DNA of 64,000 bases from Pisolithus tinctorius. Taxonomy: Eukaryota > Basidiomycota > Agaricomycetes > Boletales > Pisolithaceae. Shown in pieces: positions 46,277-57,656 of this stretch (within the stretch, counting starts at the first letter, position 1; each line of letters begins with the position of its first letter). The translations under genes and the position numbers were made by a program. Under the pieces are notes generated by a model. The model was not told where the DNA came from. It saw only the letters and a program-made list of their open reading frames with translations, and made no database searches. Where the stretch lies: assembly GCA_024663395.1 (NCBI GenBank), contig JANFAH010000004.1, positions 3,224,001 through 3,288,000 on the forward strand, written 5' to 3'.

Positions 46277-47747
46277 AACACAATGTCCTACACCCCCAAC
46301 ACTGAAAACCCCAGCTCTGACTACTTCAACAATGACTTCCATGCCAGTTTTGATGAACTGTATGACCCTTCCTGTCCCTACTTTGATCACTATGCCTCTA
46401 CCCCTCCATTCCTCTCAGAACCACCAGTATGCTCCCCCAGAGTACTACATCCCTTATCCTTCTCAGTACCTGCCAACTCCTCATGCAGCAGTACCTACCA
46501 ACCCCTTCACAACTCTGTCACCTCCACCACATGCCCATATCCATACCTGGTCATCCACTCGGTCCCCTCCTCCCAGAGAGCTCGCAAGGACACCCACAAG
46601 GGAAAGTTCAAGGCTTGCAAGGGACCATCCAAGCCTTGCTATGACTCCTCTTTCTGATCCTGCAACACACCCCCACTCTCCCAGGCTGCTTATAGGTCAC
46701 CAACCCCAGCCTCTCACCCTGGCTCATCTGCTCCAGAGCCTTGTGTCACACTGGCCTTGCTCCAGGCCCCTGCAGTTGCCCCCTCTGCTCCTGCCACCAC
46801 AACAACCAGGCTGGCTCCTGAGGCAAGCCTCTTCCTCAGTTATGTGTGGCTGCTTAATGACTTCAAGCACTGGGAATCACATAGCTGGAGAGCAGGGGAA
46901 CACCATGAGTGTTTACAGATGCTTTCTATGGTCTTCTGAAGCTCAGAAGTAATTGGAAAGCATGTCTATGACCAGGTAGGGACCGCAGATGGAAGCTTCA
47001 AAGCCCATACCTATGAGAGCCTTGATTGTGCCAACTCTTCCATCCTCCAGGAAACATTGAATACACAGGAGGCCATCATCAAAATCATCCATGAAGACTT
47101 TGGCCCCTTGCTTATATCCTCCTTTCACTCCTTTCTCAACTGACTCCCCCTTGATGTTGTGGTCCATGGGTTCTTCTCTCTGGCAAGTCAAGCAGTGCCT
47201 GGAAGATCGAGTCATCCTTCAGATCCTGACCAAAAAGAAGCATGCATGATCATGGGAGAAGAAACTGGTAACCAAAGGAGTGTGGAACATCAATGAGGAG
47301 GAGCATCAGAGGCTGGAAGAGATGTCGAACAGAGGTGTCACAATTGCTGGGAGAAGATTATACTGGGCCAAGGCTGAGAACACTTCCAGGCTGTTGCAGA
47401 TGCTCTTGCCACCATCCCCTTCAATGGGACTCCCTGCAACTGGCTTGACTTTTTTGCTCAGGCCTATGGAGATGCAGCTGGAAGGGGCCTCTTATGCTCA
47501 TAAGACAACAAGACCTCTTTCAGCTGCTGCCTTTGTTCCAGTCTCCCTCAACTCCCTCAGCAAACATGAACTTGGTGGGCTCATACCCCTTAATTGGCAG
47601 CATCCCCTGCATTCCTTCACCTGCTACTGATGTTCATGCATTGGACATTGGTTGACTAACTGCCCAACTCACAGTGGCAACTAACTGCAAGATCCATTCC
47701 TGGGTAGTCGAAGGCCTCTACCTGCCTTTGGAGGACCTCAGGCCTTT
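46259..47747 (+). pseudogene. Ty3-C 3' region with unrecognised coding remnants
   Basis: After the chromodomain, 46259-46657 and overlapping frames are Pro/Ser/Tyr-rich. From about 46950 the plus strand reads GKHVYDQVGTADGSFKAHTY and then INEEEHQRLEEMSNRGVTIA and RRLYWAKAENTSRLLQM in changing frames with stops. A segment just before the purine tract reads WVVEGLYLPLEDLRP. I do not recognise the family. It looks like an extra ORF between pol and the 3' LTR. Confidence 0.35.
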
Positions 47748-47771
47748 GGGGGGGGGGGGGGGGGGGGGGGG
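47748..47771 (+). promoter_or_regulatory. Polypurine tract of Ty3-C (24 G run)
   Basis: A run of 24 G ends 3 bases (TGA) before the 3' LTR start at 47775. Polypurine tracts prime plus-strand DNA. The run length may be affected by sequencing. Confidence 0.6.
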
Positions 47772-47774
47772 TGA

Positions 47775-48429
47775 TGTTATGCTGCACTCACATTTGTTCC
47801 TCTTATAGACAATGTATGATACTGCTCACACCCATCACTGCCTCTGAGCAATGCTCCCTTCACCCACAGACCACTGCCTATGCAGTTGGTCTTGCATTCT
47901 GTATGTTTCCTTTTATATCCTGCCCCTGTTTACCCCATGTTGTACCATAGTCAGGCTACGCCCATTTACCCTTCCATCTGTGATCCACTGGTGGCCCTGA
48001 TCCACACAGCCATGTGACACATGTAGCCCTGCTACACATTCACCCCTACATATGTACATGGTCTCCCCTCCTTCATCATACACTCACCCCCAGTTCCCTC
48101 CACTGTGGGGACTTGGTTATATGTGTGTACCCACTGCACAATGACACAGTATGACTTGACAGTACCATAGTGGGAACTCAGGTGTATGTTTGAATGCTTT
48201 CAAATGTTTGGCCCACATGTATCATACTTGCTCCTCATTTGAAATCTACTTTGCAACCACCCTTAGCTCTGCTCACTGTACCCACAAGGACTCAACAGTA
48301 GGACTTCAGTTGGCCAAGACTAGTGTCCCACTGCTAGTGAAGTTAAGTTATGCATCACTTCTCATGCAGTCATGTGCTTGTGCTACGTTGCACTCAATTC
48401 ATGATGCAATACAAGTCATCAGCATAACA
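47775..48429 (+). repeat. 3' LTR of Ty3-C (LTR-5, 655 bp, TATA deleted)
   Basis: It matches 32080-32762 but lacks 28 bp that include the TATATAAG box. The deletion lies between two GCCCACA repeats present in the other copy. The start 11-mer ATTTGAAATCT is kept at 48237-48247. The target GTATA follows at 48430-48434. Confidence 0.9.
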
Positions 48430-48474
48430 GTATATCCATTTTCCCCTGCATGTTGCATGTCTTGTTGTGACTTC

Positions 48475-49915
48475 AAACTTTGCCTTCATGTTGCTGTTCA
48501 TAGTAGTACTTGTGCCAAGGTCCATAAAATTCCCTTAATGATTTCTCTTCAGGCATCTCAAAGTTGTTGTAGTTGTTGCACTGTATATTGATCCCTTCCT
48601 TCTTCGATGACATCATCTACTCTAGAATAGTGTGACTGTAAGTAAGAATTTGCAGATCTAAAACAAAAGTCTAAGCCATTGCACTCAGCATCTGTGCTCA
48701 TCAGGTGTCATATTCTTGATGATTGCTGTTGGAGATCAAACTGTAGTTGTTGCACTAGTCTTGCCATACATCCATATGACATTTGCTTGTAAATCATCAT
48801 AGATTCTTGAATCATGGTTGCCAGGATGTTGGTTGCACTTCATCACAACCATCCAATATCCCTAGAGCAAGGTAAATGTAAGTAGAACATTCCAAATTCA
48901 AAATGAACCCTTGAGCTGTCATGCTCAGCATTTGTGCTCCTTGCACCTCATCTCCATTGGACTGCAACTCTCTCCTCATGCAGCCATTGCTCAGCATCAA
49001 GTGCAATCATCATCATCTCTTGTATTGTGATCGCTGTTCATTGTAGATATTTGTCTTTCCTAGAATAATGAAGATGTGAGTAGAATATCCTAGAATCAAA
49101 ACAGAACCCCAAGCATTTGAGCTCAGTGTTCTCCATTGTACTCTGTGTCCATGGGACAGCCATCCTTGTGTTGCACAGCCTTTGGTCTGTGTCAAATGTT
49201 GTCACTGTCACTGTCACTGTTGCCCTAGCCACTATTGTTGTCACTCTTATTGTCATCACTGTCACTTGTAATTGCAGTAGTTCCTGTACAATATTCTGCA
49301 AAACATCATACTTCTGCTTGTATGGCTATCAATCCATGTCAAATGCTGTTGTCACCATTCCTTGTATTGTGATCATCTGGTCATATGGTCTTTGTCATAT
49401 ATAGCCATTTCCCCTAGAACAGAGTAATTGTAAGTAAAATGCTATGGAATCAAAACGAAACCTTGGGTTGTCAAGCCCAGTACCCACACTTGTTGCACCT
49501 TGTTCCCATTGAACAGCATACTTGATCTTGTATGGCCTTTGATCTGCACTAGCTCTAGTCATCATCGTTGTTATTGCTGTAGTCATTGCCATTGCTCTTG
49601 TTGTACTTCCAGGTGAGCTTTGTTTGTAGCCTGTCCTAGATTCTTGAATTGCAATTGCCAGAGCATTGGTTGCACTTCATCACAACCATCCACCATCCCT
49701 AAAGTAGAATAAATGTAAGCAATGCATTCCAAAATCAAAACAAACCTTTGAGCTGTCAAGCTCAGTATCCTTGCTCATCACACTCCATTCCCATCATACA
49801 GTGCACTCGGTCTCACCTGGCCATTGATCTTCACTAAGCCTTGTCATTGTTGTCATTGCTGTCACTTGAGTCACTGCCATTGTTGCTTGCATCCTTGTCA
49901 TTGTTGCCATTGCTC
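48475..49915. repeat. Diverged tandem array, right part
   Basis: It continues the array interrupted at 32079. GTAAGT-type cores lie at about 48636, 48875, 49073, 49430 and 49713. Hairpins include TGAGC (48912-48916) with GCTCA (48923-48927), TGGGTT..AGCCCA near 49464 and TGAGCT..AGCTCA near 49749. Minus-strand frames give related peptides such as LKCLGFCFDSRIFYSHLH. Confidence 0.5.
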
Positions 49916-50275
49916 ACAACCATGGTATCTCATGCACAGTGTGTTGTTTGCCCCATTCTTCATATCCTTCAATTGTTGCAATCTTGCATAGTTGGCCTAT
50001 AATACTAGATGTGTCAGTATGTAGTACTTGAGTGCATGTGGCCATGATGTGCAGAGTGGTCATGTGACTCTGCTTAGTCAACATTGCTGGACTTTCTCTA
50101 CAAGTCCTAATACCAAGTGTGTGCATCAATACTCTTGATGAATCCTTGAATAAAATATCTATTGCTGACACTGCACAGCCACAGAATATTTTGAGTGCAA
50201 GGGTGTCTATTCTTTCTGTGTGCCTTAACACTTTGACCTGTCTTTCAGTGGCTTCTTTTGTGTGACGAGCCTCAA
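49916..50275 (-). other. Unassigned open stretch next to the gag-like remnant
   Basis: A 121-codon minus-strand frame (49914-50279) with no recognised motif; it may be the decayed tail of the gag-like reading upstream of it. Confidence 0.25.
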
Positions 50276-51560
50276 TCACTCCTCAATCTTGACCCTTCTT
50301 GCAATAACCCTTGCTTCAGTATGATTCATGTGCTTCAGTGCTCTGTGTGAGTCAGTGCCTTCTCTGTGTACTGACCTCTTTGCCTCAAAACTTCCTGTGA
50401 GCATTTCAAGCTCCTTGACCTTGACTCTTGTGGGCTTTGCATGTTCTTTGAGCCTTTCTGCCTTGAATTCAAGTGGTATTTTTGATATGAGTGACTTGTC
50501 TGCCAACTGCTGAACTTCTTTGCTGACTGCAGGAGCTTTGATGATGCTTTCTTCAAGACTTTGACACCTTAAACCAACAGTATCAGTAGCTGGTTGAGAA
50601 ACTTGGTGAGAACAAAATGAAAAACCCCCTTGAGCACACCCACTTGCCCCGAATTAAACTGGCACCTTCATTGTGAGTAGTTTTTCCACTACTACAGGTC
50701 CAACTTGCTTGAGCTGTGCTGCTCCCTGTAACCCAGTAGCCAGTAGTCCATTCCCAATTAAGAAAACTCCTTCATTTTGAAATGGGTCACTGCCACTGCT
50801 TCAACAAGCCTGCCTGGGCTTTGGTCTTCATTCTTTGCCTTCTCAGATGGACTGTGTGGCTGTGTGCGACTCATTGAAGCTATTTTCAGCACTTGCTCAC
50901 ATTCTATGTACCCTGGTAACTCCATAGATCCCTGCATATTGGTTGTCAGTGAGTCATGTGCAGCTGTAGATGGAAAACACTTTGTAGGTAGTCATTGCTC
51001 ATCCAAACTTGATTCCTGGTCACTTTGTGGTCAAATGTAATGTTCTGTGCTTCTCTGAGCGAAATCCTTTCTGTAGCAGTCTTGTAGCCACAACTGTTAC
51101 CTGTTCTATGGGCCATGGGTCATCAGAATGTCACTGTCAATCATTGTGTCTCATTTTCTGCACAATTTCATGCCAGAATTCTTTGTCAAAGCCTTGCAAG
51201 TAGAGCTCTTCAAGTTCATCAGCCTCGAGTTGCCTTGAAACCCATAGATATGTTGCTAAATCTATAAAAGAAAGCCTGTAGTTTGTCAGTTCCTCCTTTG
51301 TATGAATTTCTCTCCTTGCTCAGCTGTCAATGAGGCTGTAAAGGTTGTTCCCTGAATGCTGTTGATCCAATTTCCAGGACCCAGGATACAAATGTGCAAT
51401 GGTCACCACAAATTTAGGCCAACTCAGCTGATCTTCAATGAATTCATACCATGAGTTGGAGACTTTGCCACCTGCATACCAGCAAGCCCATTTGGCCCAT
51501 TCTTGATCATTGAAGCAATTCTTGTGCTTGCAAAGACTTCAGACCACTTCAAAATACCTA
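50276..51560 (-). pseudogene. Retrotransposon gag-like protein remnant
   Basis: Read on the minus strand from about 51560: EWAKWACWYAGGKVSNSWYE, WPKFVVTIAHLYPGSWKLDQ, KEELTNYRLSFIDLATYLWV, ADELEELYLQGFDKEFW and SDDPWPIEQV. This order (aromatic block, LYPG, then Y..G, then FW) is that of the large gag-like proteins common in basidiomycete Ty3 elements, by recall. The tail is Lys/Glu-rich (50506-50276). Several stops and frameshifts are present. No pol is attached. Confidence 0.45.
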
Positions 51561-51915
51561 CAAAGGTCAGATGCTCATCCCAAGGAACCATAGTGCACTG
51601 CTTGAGTGCCTCAGTGGCATTCCCTCTAGCTCTCTTGGCGCATTCTCATGGCTTCTTCGCAAAAATTCAACTATTAATTTCCCTTTGGATTTGTTTCTTG
51701 ACTCAAGGGATCTTCAACTTCATCACTCACTCAACATTTGCTACTCAAAAAATAGCTCTGAAAATTTCCTAAATTCCTGAGTGTAGACTGTAACTAGAAT
51801 CAAGATTCTGAACACTTAGCTTGTCCAAACTTAATCCAGAAAAATTTTTGTGTGGTGGTAAAGCAGTGACTTCTTTCCCTGAAGCGACCAGAACCCCCCT
51901 GCAGTGGGCTCCAGA

Positions 51916-52344
51916 TGTAGGATTTGGTAAAAGATAAACCTAGAAATAGTAAAAATCAGTGATGGGTGAGTATGTGCTTGACCCAAGAGGGAGATTCTTG
52001 CTGGAGAAAAGAAGTGCAGTAAAAATGTGAAAAATGTGAACTAGAAAAGAAGACTTAGTTCTAGCTGTCCTCTACCTCTTGCCAGTCCTCCTGGCCCTTT
52101 GGGTACTCCCCAAAGTAATAACTCTGACCTCAAAAACTTGCCAAATTGTGAGACTAATACCCTGCTGCTGAGGGACTCTGACATGAATTGGTTCCCTGGT
52201 AAACTGAACTTGTGCGAACACAGCATGTGCACTTAGTCAGCCATGTGGCTACTCGCCACTAAGTCCAGTGGTACAAACATGAAAACAAAAGCAAGAAATA
52301 AAACAAAAATCCCCAACCCCTATTTCCCAACCAAGACAACTTCT
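51916..52344 (+). repeat. Dispersed repeat R2, copy B (429 bp), empty for LTR-1
   Basis: It matches copy A at 24379-25268 without the solo LTR. A 4 bp CAGA occurs on both sides (51912-51915 and 52345-52348), which may be a target duplication. Confidence 0.7.
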
Positions 52345-52833
52345 CAGAAATTCTTATCACTCACTTTCTTATTTATACTGTATCAATTGCTCTTAGCATG
52401 TGTAATAATATACTCAATATTTCATCTAGAGATAATTTTTGATGTTTTGACCTATGATTTTAATGTGGAAAGACTTTATTTCTGATTTGTTTTTTTGTTG
52501 AAAAATATTTCACTGTATATTACATGTTATTACATGTTTGAGCATAACAAAAGCAGAATTTTTTTCATATGAGCTTCAGCACACAATTCATCATTGCAAT
52601 ACAGTACTTAAACTAAATAAATACTGCCTACTTTTTAAACTTTCTGCTCACAACAAAGCAGATTTTTAATTCTAAAAAAAAGTGACATATATTGGAAAAT
52701 TATTTACAATGTATCATGCATATTGGGTTCAAAATCATTCTGCTGAACATCCATAATTTTTTTATATGCAAAGATTTAAAATTTTCTGGTGGCATTTTGT
52801 GAGGCATGATAGACAATACACATCCTATATATT
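52345..52833. other. AT-rich non-coding sequence
   Basis: Strongly AT-rich with T- and A-runs, unlike the rest of the window. No coding seen. It is the target region of the Harbinger element and resumes at 56809. Confidence 0.6.
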
Positions 52834-52878
52834 AGTGGCGCTCAAGGTGGCGCTGGCAGCGCTCTGGAAGTGCTCTGT
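52834..52878 (+). repeat. Left terminal inverted repeat of the Harbinger element
   Basis: AGTGGCGCTCAAGGTGG.. pairs with the complement of 56762-56805. Confidence 0.9.
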
Positions 52879-53030
52879 CTGTGTTCTGGCACTGGCTCTG
52901 GAAACATGTTCTGGCCACTACATTTTCAACTCCAACAAGCCAAACGGTGTGGCATCCCGTCAGACTCAAAATAAATTACAGTAGTTTTAGCAGTATATCA
53001 AATAATTAAATAGCTAAGTCTTGAAGAACA

Positions 53031-54491
53031 ATGCCCCATGAATCTCTCCGCAAAAATCTCCTCAGACAACTTGATGAAGCTAGCTTGGAAGTAGCAATGG
53101 CCAGGCTGGAAAATGCGCATTGCGAAATTGATAGTAGCGATAATAGCAATTCAACCGCAACGTACAGGGATTCTGATTCATCTCAGAGCATCCTCTTCGT
53201 TACTCCGCTGTCTCCGATCTTGATGGATTCCAACTCCAGCGTTTCTGATGATACAGACTCGACGGTTGAGAGGGATAGGTGGTGTGGACAGCTCCTGAAT
53301 GCGATTGAGGCTCTGAAGGATGAAGTAGAGCGTGCGCGGGTTCTTGAAAAACCCACTGTACCATTGATGCAGTCATCGCAGCTCAGCCTGCTCGACCATT
53401 TTGCCGACCATCGCCCTCATCTGTTCCTTAGACGCCTTCGTGTATGGCCAGAAGTTTTCAATCACATCCTCAATCAAATAAGTAGCCACCCAATATTTCA
53501 TAGTAGCTCTGAAAATCGTCAGTTGCTGGTTGCCATTCAACTTGCAACTTTCCTTTTCTGTGCGGGGCATTATGGGAATGCGGCATCGCCAGAGGATGTG
53601 GCCCAGTGGGCTGGGGTTAGTGTGGGATCAGTGATCAATTTCACCAATCGGGTCATGGTTGCAATACTGGATGAGCACGACACATTTGTCAATATTCCCC
53701 CTCACGACTCGGAGGATATGGAAAGAGCGTGTACCTTCACTGAATTGTGGACATGTCCAGCATGGAGAAACGGAGTCTTCGCTGCAGATGGCTCATCGAT
53801 TCTGCTCTTCAAAAAGCCCCAAATATTTGGGGAGAGCTTCTATGACAGAAAATCAAGGTATTCGCTCAATTGTCAGGTGTGTATTCCAATGCATGCAGAA
53901 TGGAATACTTACCACTCATAGCTTGTTATCATGCCGCACAACCTTCTCGTGGTTGACTATGGGCTTGGTCACCCTGGAAGCGTCGATGACGCATGGGCAT
54001 TTCAAGGTACTCGCATCGCATCATGACCAGGAGACCTTATCCCTGAAGATCATTGGACCTGGGTGGATAGCACATATCCCACAGAGGAATGGTGTGCTGT
54101 TCCTTTTAAAAAACCCAAGGGTGGGTGGCTATCTTGCGATCAGAATTTATATAACAAATATCTTTCTAAGGTGATACTTACCTCGTACTGGTATGCATGC
54201 TAATCACGTTGAAAGGTCCGTGTCTGGGTTGAGCATGCATTTGCTGCCTTGAAGGGTCGATTTCAGAGTCTCCGTGAGCTGCGCTTGAAAATCCAGAATG
54301 AGAGGGATGTTAAAGTCGCAGTTTACTGGGTAATGTGTTGCATCATCTTACATAACATGGTGATCCGTTTTGAGGAGGAGATGGTTGGCAGCGTCGAGCC
54401 CTTGAGTCGGTGGGCAATGGAGGAGGGGTCGGGCCAACAGGACGGTGACATGGTCGTGGTAGGAGAGGCTGTGGGAACACCAGGTCAGTGA
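53031..54491 (+). pseudogene. Harbinger DDE transposase, three exons, one premature TGA
   Basis: Exons are 53031-53876, 53922-54170 and 54216-54491, joined by two 45 bp introns (53877-53921 and 54171-54215, the second with branch TGCTAATC). Together they give 456 codons. Residues 1-120 are an acidic, Ser-rich N-terminus. The DDE_Tnp_4 core has its first Asp in VFAADGSSILLFKKP, the second in VVDYGLGHPGSVDDAWAFQG, an Asp in WVDSTYP, and Glu in WVEHAFAALKGRFQSLREL. It would cut and join element ends in the nucleus together with the SANT-like partner. A TGA at 54024-54026, in the place of an Arg codon, interrupts exon 2, so this copy is inactive unless read through. Confidence 0.85.
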
Positions 54492-54936
54492 TTTCGAATG
54501 AGGCTGTTAGATGAGCTGTTCCAATATCTGGGGCATGAACGTACCTAGTGTAAACAGACCAAAACAGTCGCCATATAAAGTTGAGGGAGCATAGCTAGCG
54601 ATGCTGTAGGAATCAGCTGAGTCCCACCCGTTGACGACGAGGGTGCATAAGGGGTCTTCACAGGATCCGGGCGCTTTACAACTGACCTTGGAGAAGTCAC
54701 TTACAATACCACATGCATTCTGCAAATGAAATGTACCCTACATTGCATCTTGATACAGTGTTGGGGTGAGTACAGGGGAGACGGAGAAGTAATACAGTAC
54801 GGGGCGAGCGTGTACTTAACGATCGTGCGATGCACTGGGACTGAGACACAAGTACAACAAAGAAGACAACGAGCCGAGCCAAGATGTGACAATGGATTTA
54901 AAAAAAAAATGGATGTGATCGCGAAGGGTGGCTGGC

Positions 54937-56715
54937 CTAAGCAGTGGGGTCGGAAGACATCAAGCCAGAGCTGCCGCCACTCTTCATGAGCTCTGCGAGT
55001 TGAATCTTGAGTCGAAGGGTTTCGGCCTCCCTCATGAAGGCGTTTTCTTCGGCATTCTTCAGCTCGATATCGAGCTTCTGGAGCTCCTGCTCCCTTTGAT
55101 GCTTATCCTCCACGTCTTTCCACTGCATCCTGAGCTGCTCCTTCCTCAACTCGAGCTCCCGATCCTTCAGCATATACTGCATTTTCGCCAGGTACCACGC
55201 AGTCTTACCAGAAGACGAGGATGCTAGTATTGACTCGGCCTCTTGACTCAAGTCGATGACCTGGCTTTGAAGTTGAGACTTGTTGCGAGCGACTGGGAGA
55301 GAACTTGCCTCCATTGATGTTGTCTTGGATGATGAGGACCACAGGGTCCTCGTGACAGCCTTCCCCTTGCGGGAAGAGCTAGATGATGATGACGCAGAGG
55401 AAATGACGCTTCCGGTGGAGGTGGGGGGACGAAGGTATGGTGATTGGCGGAATGCAGAGCGATTATCTGAAAAAGGTGTTCGAGACTTGCGAGGGAGGGA
55501 AAATTGAGACCGCACCGAGGGAGTCAACAGCTGAGGATATGTCTGCTGATTCATTAACAATGATCCATTAGTGATGTCCCAATAGAAACGCACCTGATCA
55601 CCATGAACCAACACCAAGTCCATGTTAACATCCTCTCCATCTCCAAAGCCGGGGTCCGTGCCTTCCAGATCAAAGATACTATTGGCAAATTCATCCCCCT
55701 TGTTCACGACTAGATCACCAACATGAGACATCCTCTCGTCGACTTCACGATCCTCCAGATCTTGATCACCGCGCATTTCCTCGGTCCCAGTATTCGAAGG
55801 GGTACCTTCATCTGCTGGAGCAGCAGGTGACCCCACTCCCAAGTCTGAAGTCTTCTGCGTACTGGATGATTTATTTTGGACAATGGCTAAAAAATCTTCA
55901 GCGTGATTTTTGTCCGGCTCAGAATTAATTGGGTCAGAGTTGAAGGAGGGGTTACCCTGCCAGATGGAATGCAGATCGTTGTACCAGGGTAAAGTGTTGA
56001 GAACAGCTTCTGTAATCATACACATCAGCGACCGTAATCCCACTAGATCGATTGATAACTTACGATGGAGATTTGCGTAGCTTGTGTGATCAGGCATAAT
56101 GCCTTCCCCTGATTGTTTAAAGCGTGCACGGCACTTGCAATACGATCCCTTCAGCCTAAATGATCGTTAAAAAATCACAGATAAAATATGAAGAGAGACT
56201 GATGTAGTGATGCGGTTACCTACGCTAACTTGGAACTTAGCAGGGCCCACCATGTACATGTCCTTGTAGTAGGGATCATTCTTGAATATGACTTTGGCGA
56301 TAATTGCTTGAACTTCTTTCTTGTTATGGCCCACTGGCCCCTCGTCAGGTGAAGGTGGTGAGACGGTTGTGATCTTATCACTAAAAAGGATTCTCCAGTT
56401 TGTGGGATGGGTGAGCAACCAGTTGACGAGTATATCGCTGCGAGGAACGTCCCAGTTGATGTTCTTCGGCTGAAGACTTTCTGTAGTAGATGCATTGCCA
56501 GTAGTGGTGACAGCCCACTGGCTGGATGAAGCCGGGTTCTTGCCCTTGGTTCTGCCACGAGTAGATCTACCACTCGATCCATGACCAGAGCCTGAATTCC
56601 TGGTGGGTCTGTCGGATCCTCCTCGATGGGCTTGTTCACTTGAAGACACCATGGGCTGACCTGAGATTGCTTGCAGGCGAGCAGAGCGCCAAATGCGTGG
56701 TCGTAGAGGAGACAT
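54937..56715 (-). CDS. Harbinger second protein (Myb/SANT-like, DNA-binding partner)
   Basis: Exon 1 is 56715-56220, starting at an ATG. An intron of uncertain ends lies within about 56225-56130. A middle exon ends at 56064, and a 54 bp intron (56063-56010, GTAAGT..TTACAG) restores phase to the last exon, 56009-54937. The N-terminus is Ser/Gly/Arg-rich. A helix-turn-helix region follows (INWDVPRSDILVNWLL, THPTNWRILF) that fits the Myb/SANT-like domain of Harbinger partner proteins, which bind subterminal repeats and help nuclear import of the transposase. The C-terminal third is a long charged coiled coil (KDRELELRKEQLRMQWKDVE). It is convergent with the transposase. Confidence 0.75.
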
Positions 56716-56761
56716 AACTTTTCAAACTCTGCAAGGCCAATGCCAGTTGCAGATGCCATTC

Positions 56762-56805
56762 CAGAACAATTCCAGAGCGCTTCCAGCACCACCTTGAGTG
56801 CCACT
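56762..56805 (-). repeat. Right terminal inverted repeat of the Harbinger element
   Basis: Ends ..TTGAGTGCCACT, complementary to the left terminus. Confidence 0.9.
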
Positions 56806-56808
56806 ATT

Positions 56809-57276
56809 TTTACAATATTTGTCACAAAAACATCCCAAATTAAAGAGTCTCATTTTTCAATCTTTTTTTAAAATGTTTTCAGCAAAGAAATTGAGAAATG
56901 CTTCCAGTGTGATGGGCACGCTCAATGCACTGGAAAATGCCATCTGCTCCACACAGGATACAATCCCTTGGCTCAGGTGGGGCCTCCATGTCCAACAGGA
57001 TGGCTAGATAATGCTGTTGGTGTGGCAACCACTGCTGCAGATAACTATTCTACAATTGTGTGACACTGTCATTGCAGGTTTGTTAGGCAATGTGGCATTC
57101 CACACACCTGACTTTTCTGAGGTTTAGAAGGTGTTGCAGGCAATACATCATTGTTGCAAGGCAGTTGTACACCCTCATCATCCAACAGGCAGTCCAGGTG
57201 ATCCATGATCACAGAGCCAGGCTGAGTTGCATGGCCTGGCACCTGCTTTCTGTGATGAGACCTAAACAACAGGGTT
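56809..57276. other. Unassigned sequence between Harbinger and Ty3-E
   Basis: The AT-rich target continues to about 56880 and is followed by mixed sequence without recognised coding. Confidence 0.4.
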
Positions 57277-57645
57277 TGTTGTAGGCTCACACCAAAAACC
57301 AACAGAGAAGAGTAAGAAGAAAGAAGAGGAAGCAGCTTAGAAGCAGGCGATTTTAGGACTCGTAGACCCAAATGAACTAGCTTAGAGCTAGTTGGGTGAT
57401 TGAGCAAGGATATTTATACTAAAGTACATGAGGTAATGGTGAGGTGTACATGAGGACCATGACATCATAGTGATGTCATGATGATATCATAGTGGTGTGG
57501 AACGTACTAGAAGGGGAAGGCGTGGTGGAGGTGAGGCGAGGCCTAGGCTGGAGCCTAGATCGAGCCCAGGAAACAAGATAAGACAAGAAGATTAGATAAG
57601 ATGAAAAGGAAAGAAAAGAGAAGGAAAAGAGTACGTATCGTAACA
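57277..57645 (-). repeat. 3' LTR of Ty3-E (LTR-6, about 369 bp)
   Basis: The sense strand starts TGTTACGATACG at 57645, directly after a purine tract (AAGGAGGGGATAG), and ends near ..CCTACAACA at 57277. A TATA-like TATAAATA lies near 57422. There is no second copy in the window, so the far boundary is provisional. Confidence 0.65.
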
Positions 57646-57656
57646 CTATCCCCTCC

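Larger units (their letters stand above)
52834..56805. mobile_element. Complete PIF/Harbinger DNA transposon (3972 bp)
   Basis: Terminal inverted repeats of about 44 bp start AGTGGC and extend through a GCGCTCTGGAA block, with a few C/T differences. A 3 bp target duplication, ATT, flanks them (52831-52833 and 56806-56808). Inside are the two genes usual for this superfamily: a DDE transposase (plus strand) and a Myb/SANT-like partner (minus strand), arranged convergently. CpG is well kept, so the insertion looks recent, though the transposase has one stop. Confidence 0.9.

Noticed and set aside
47748..47771. Run of 24 G as a special structural element such as a quadruplex switch
   Set aside because: Its place just before the 3' LTR explains it as a polypurine tract; the exact length is not reliable.
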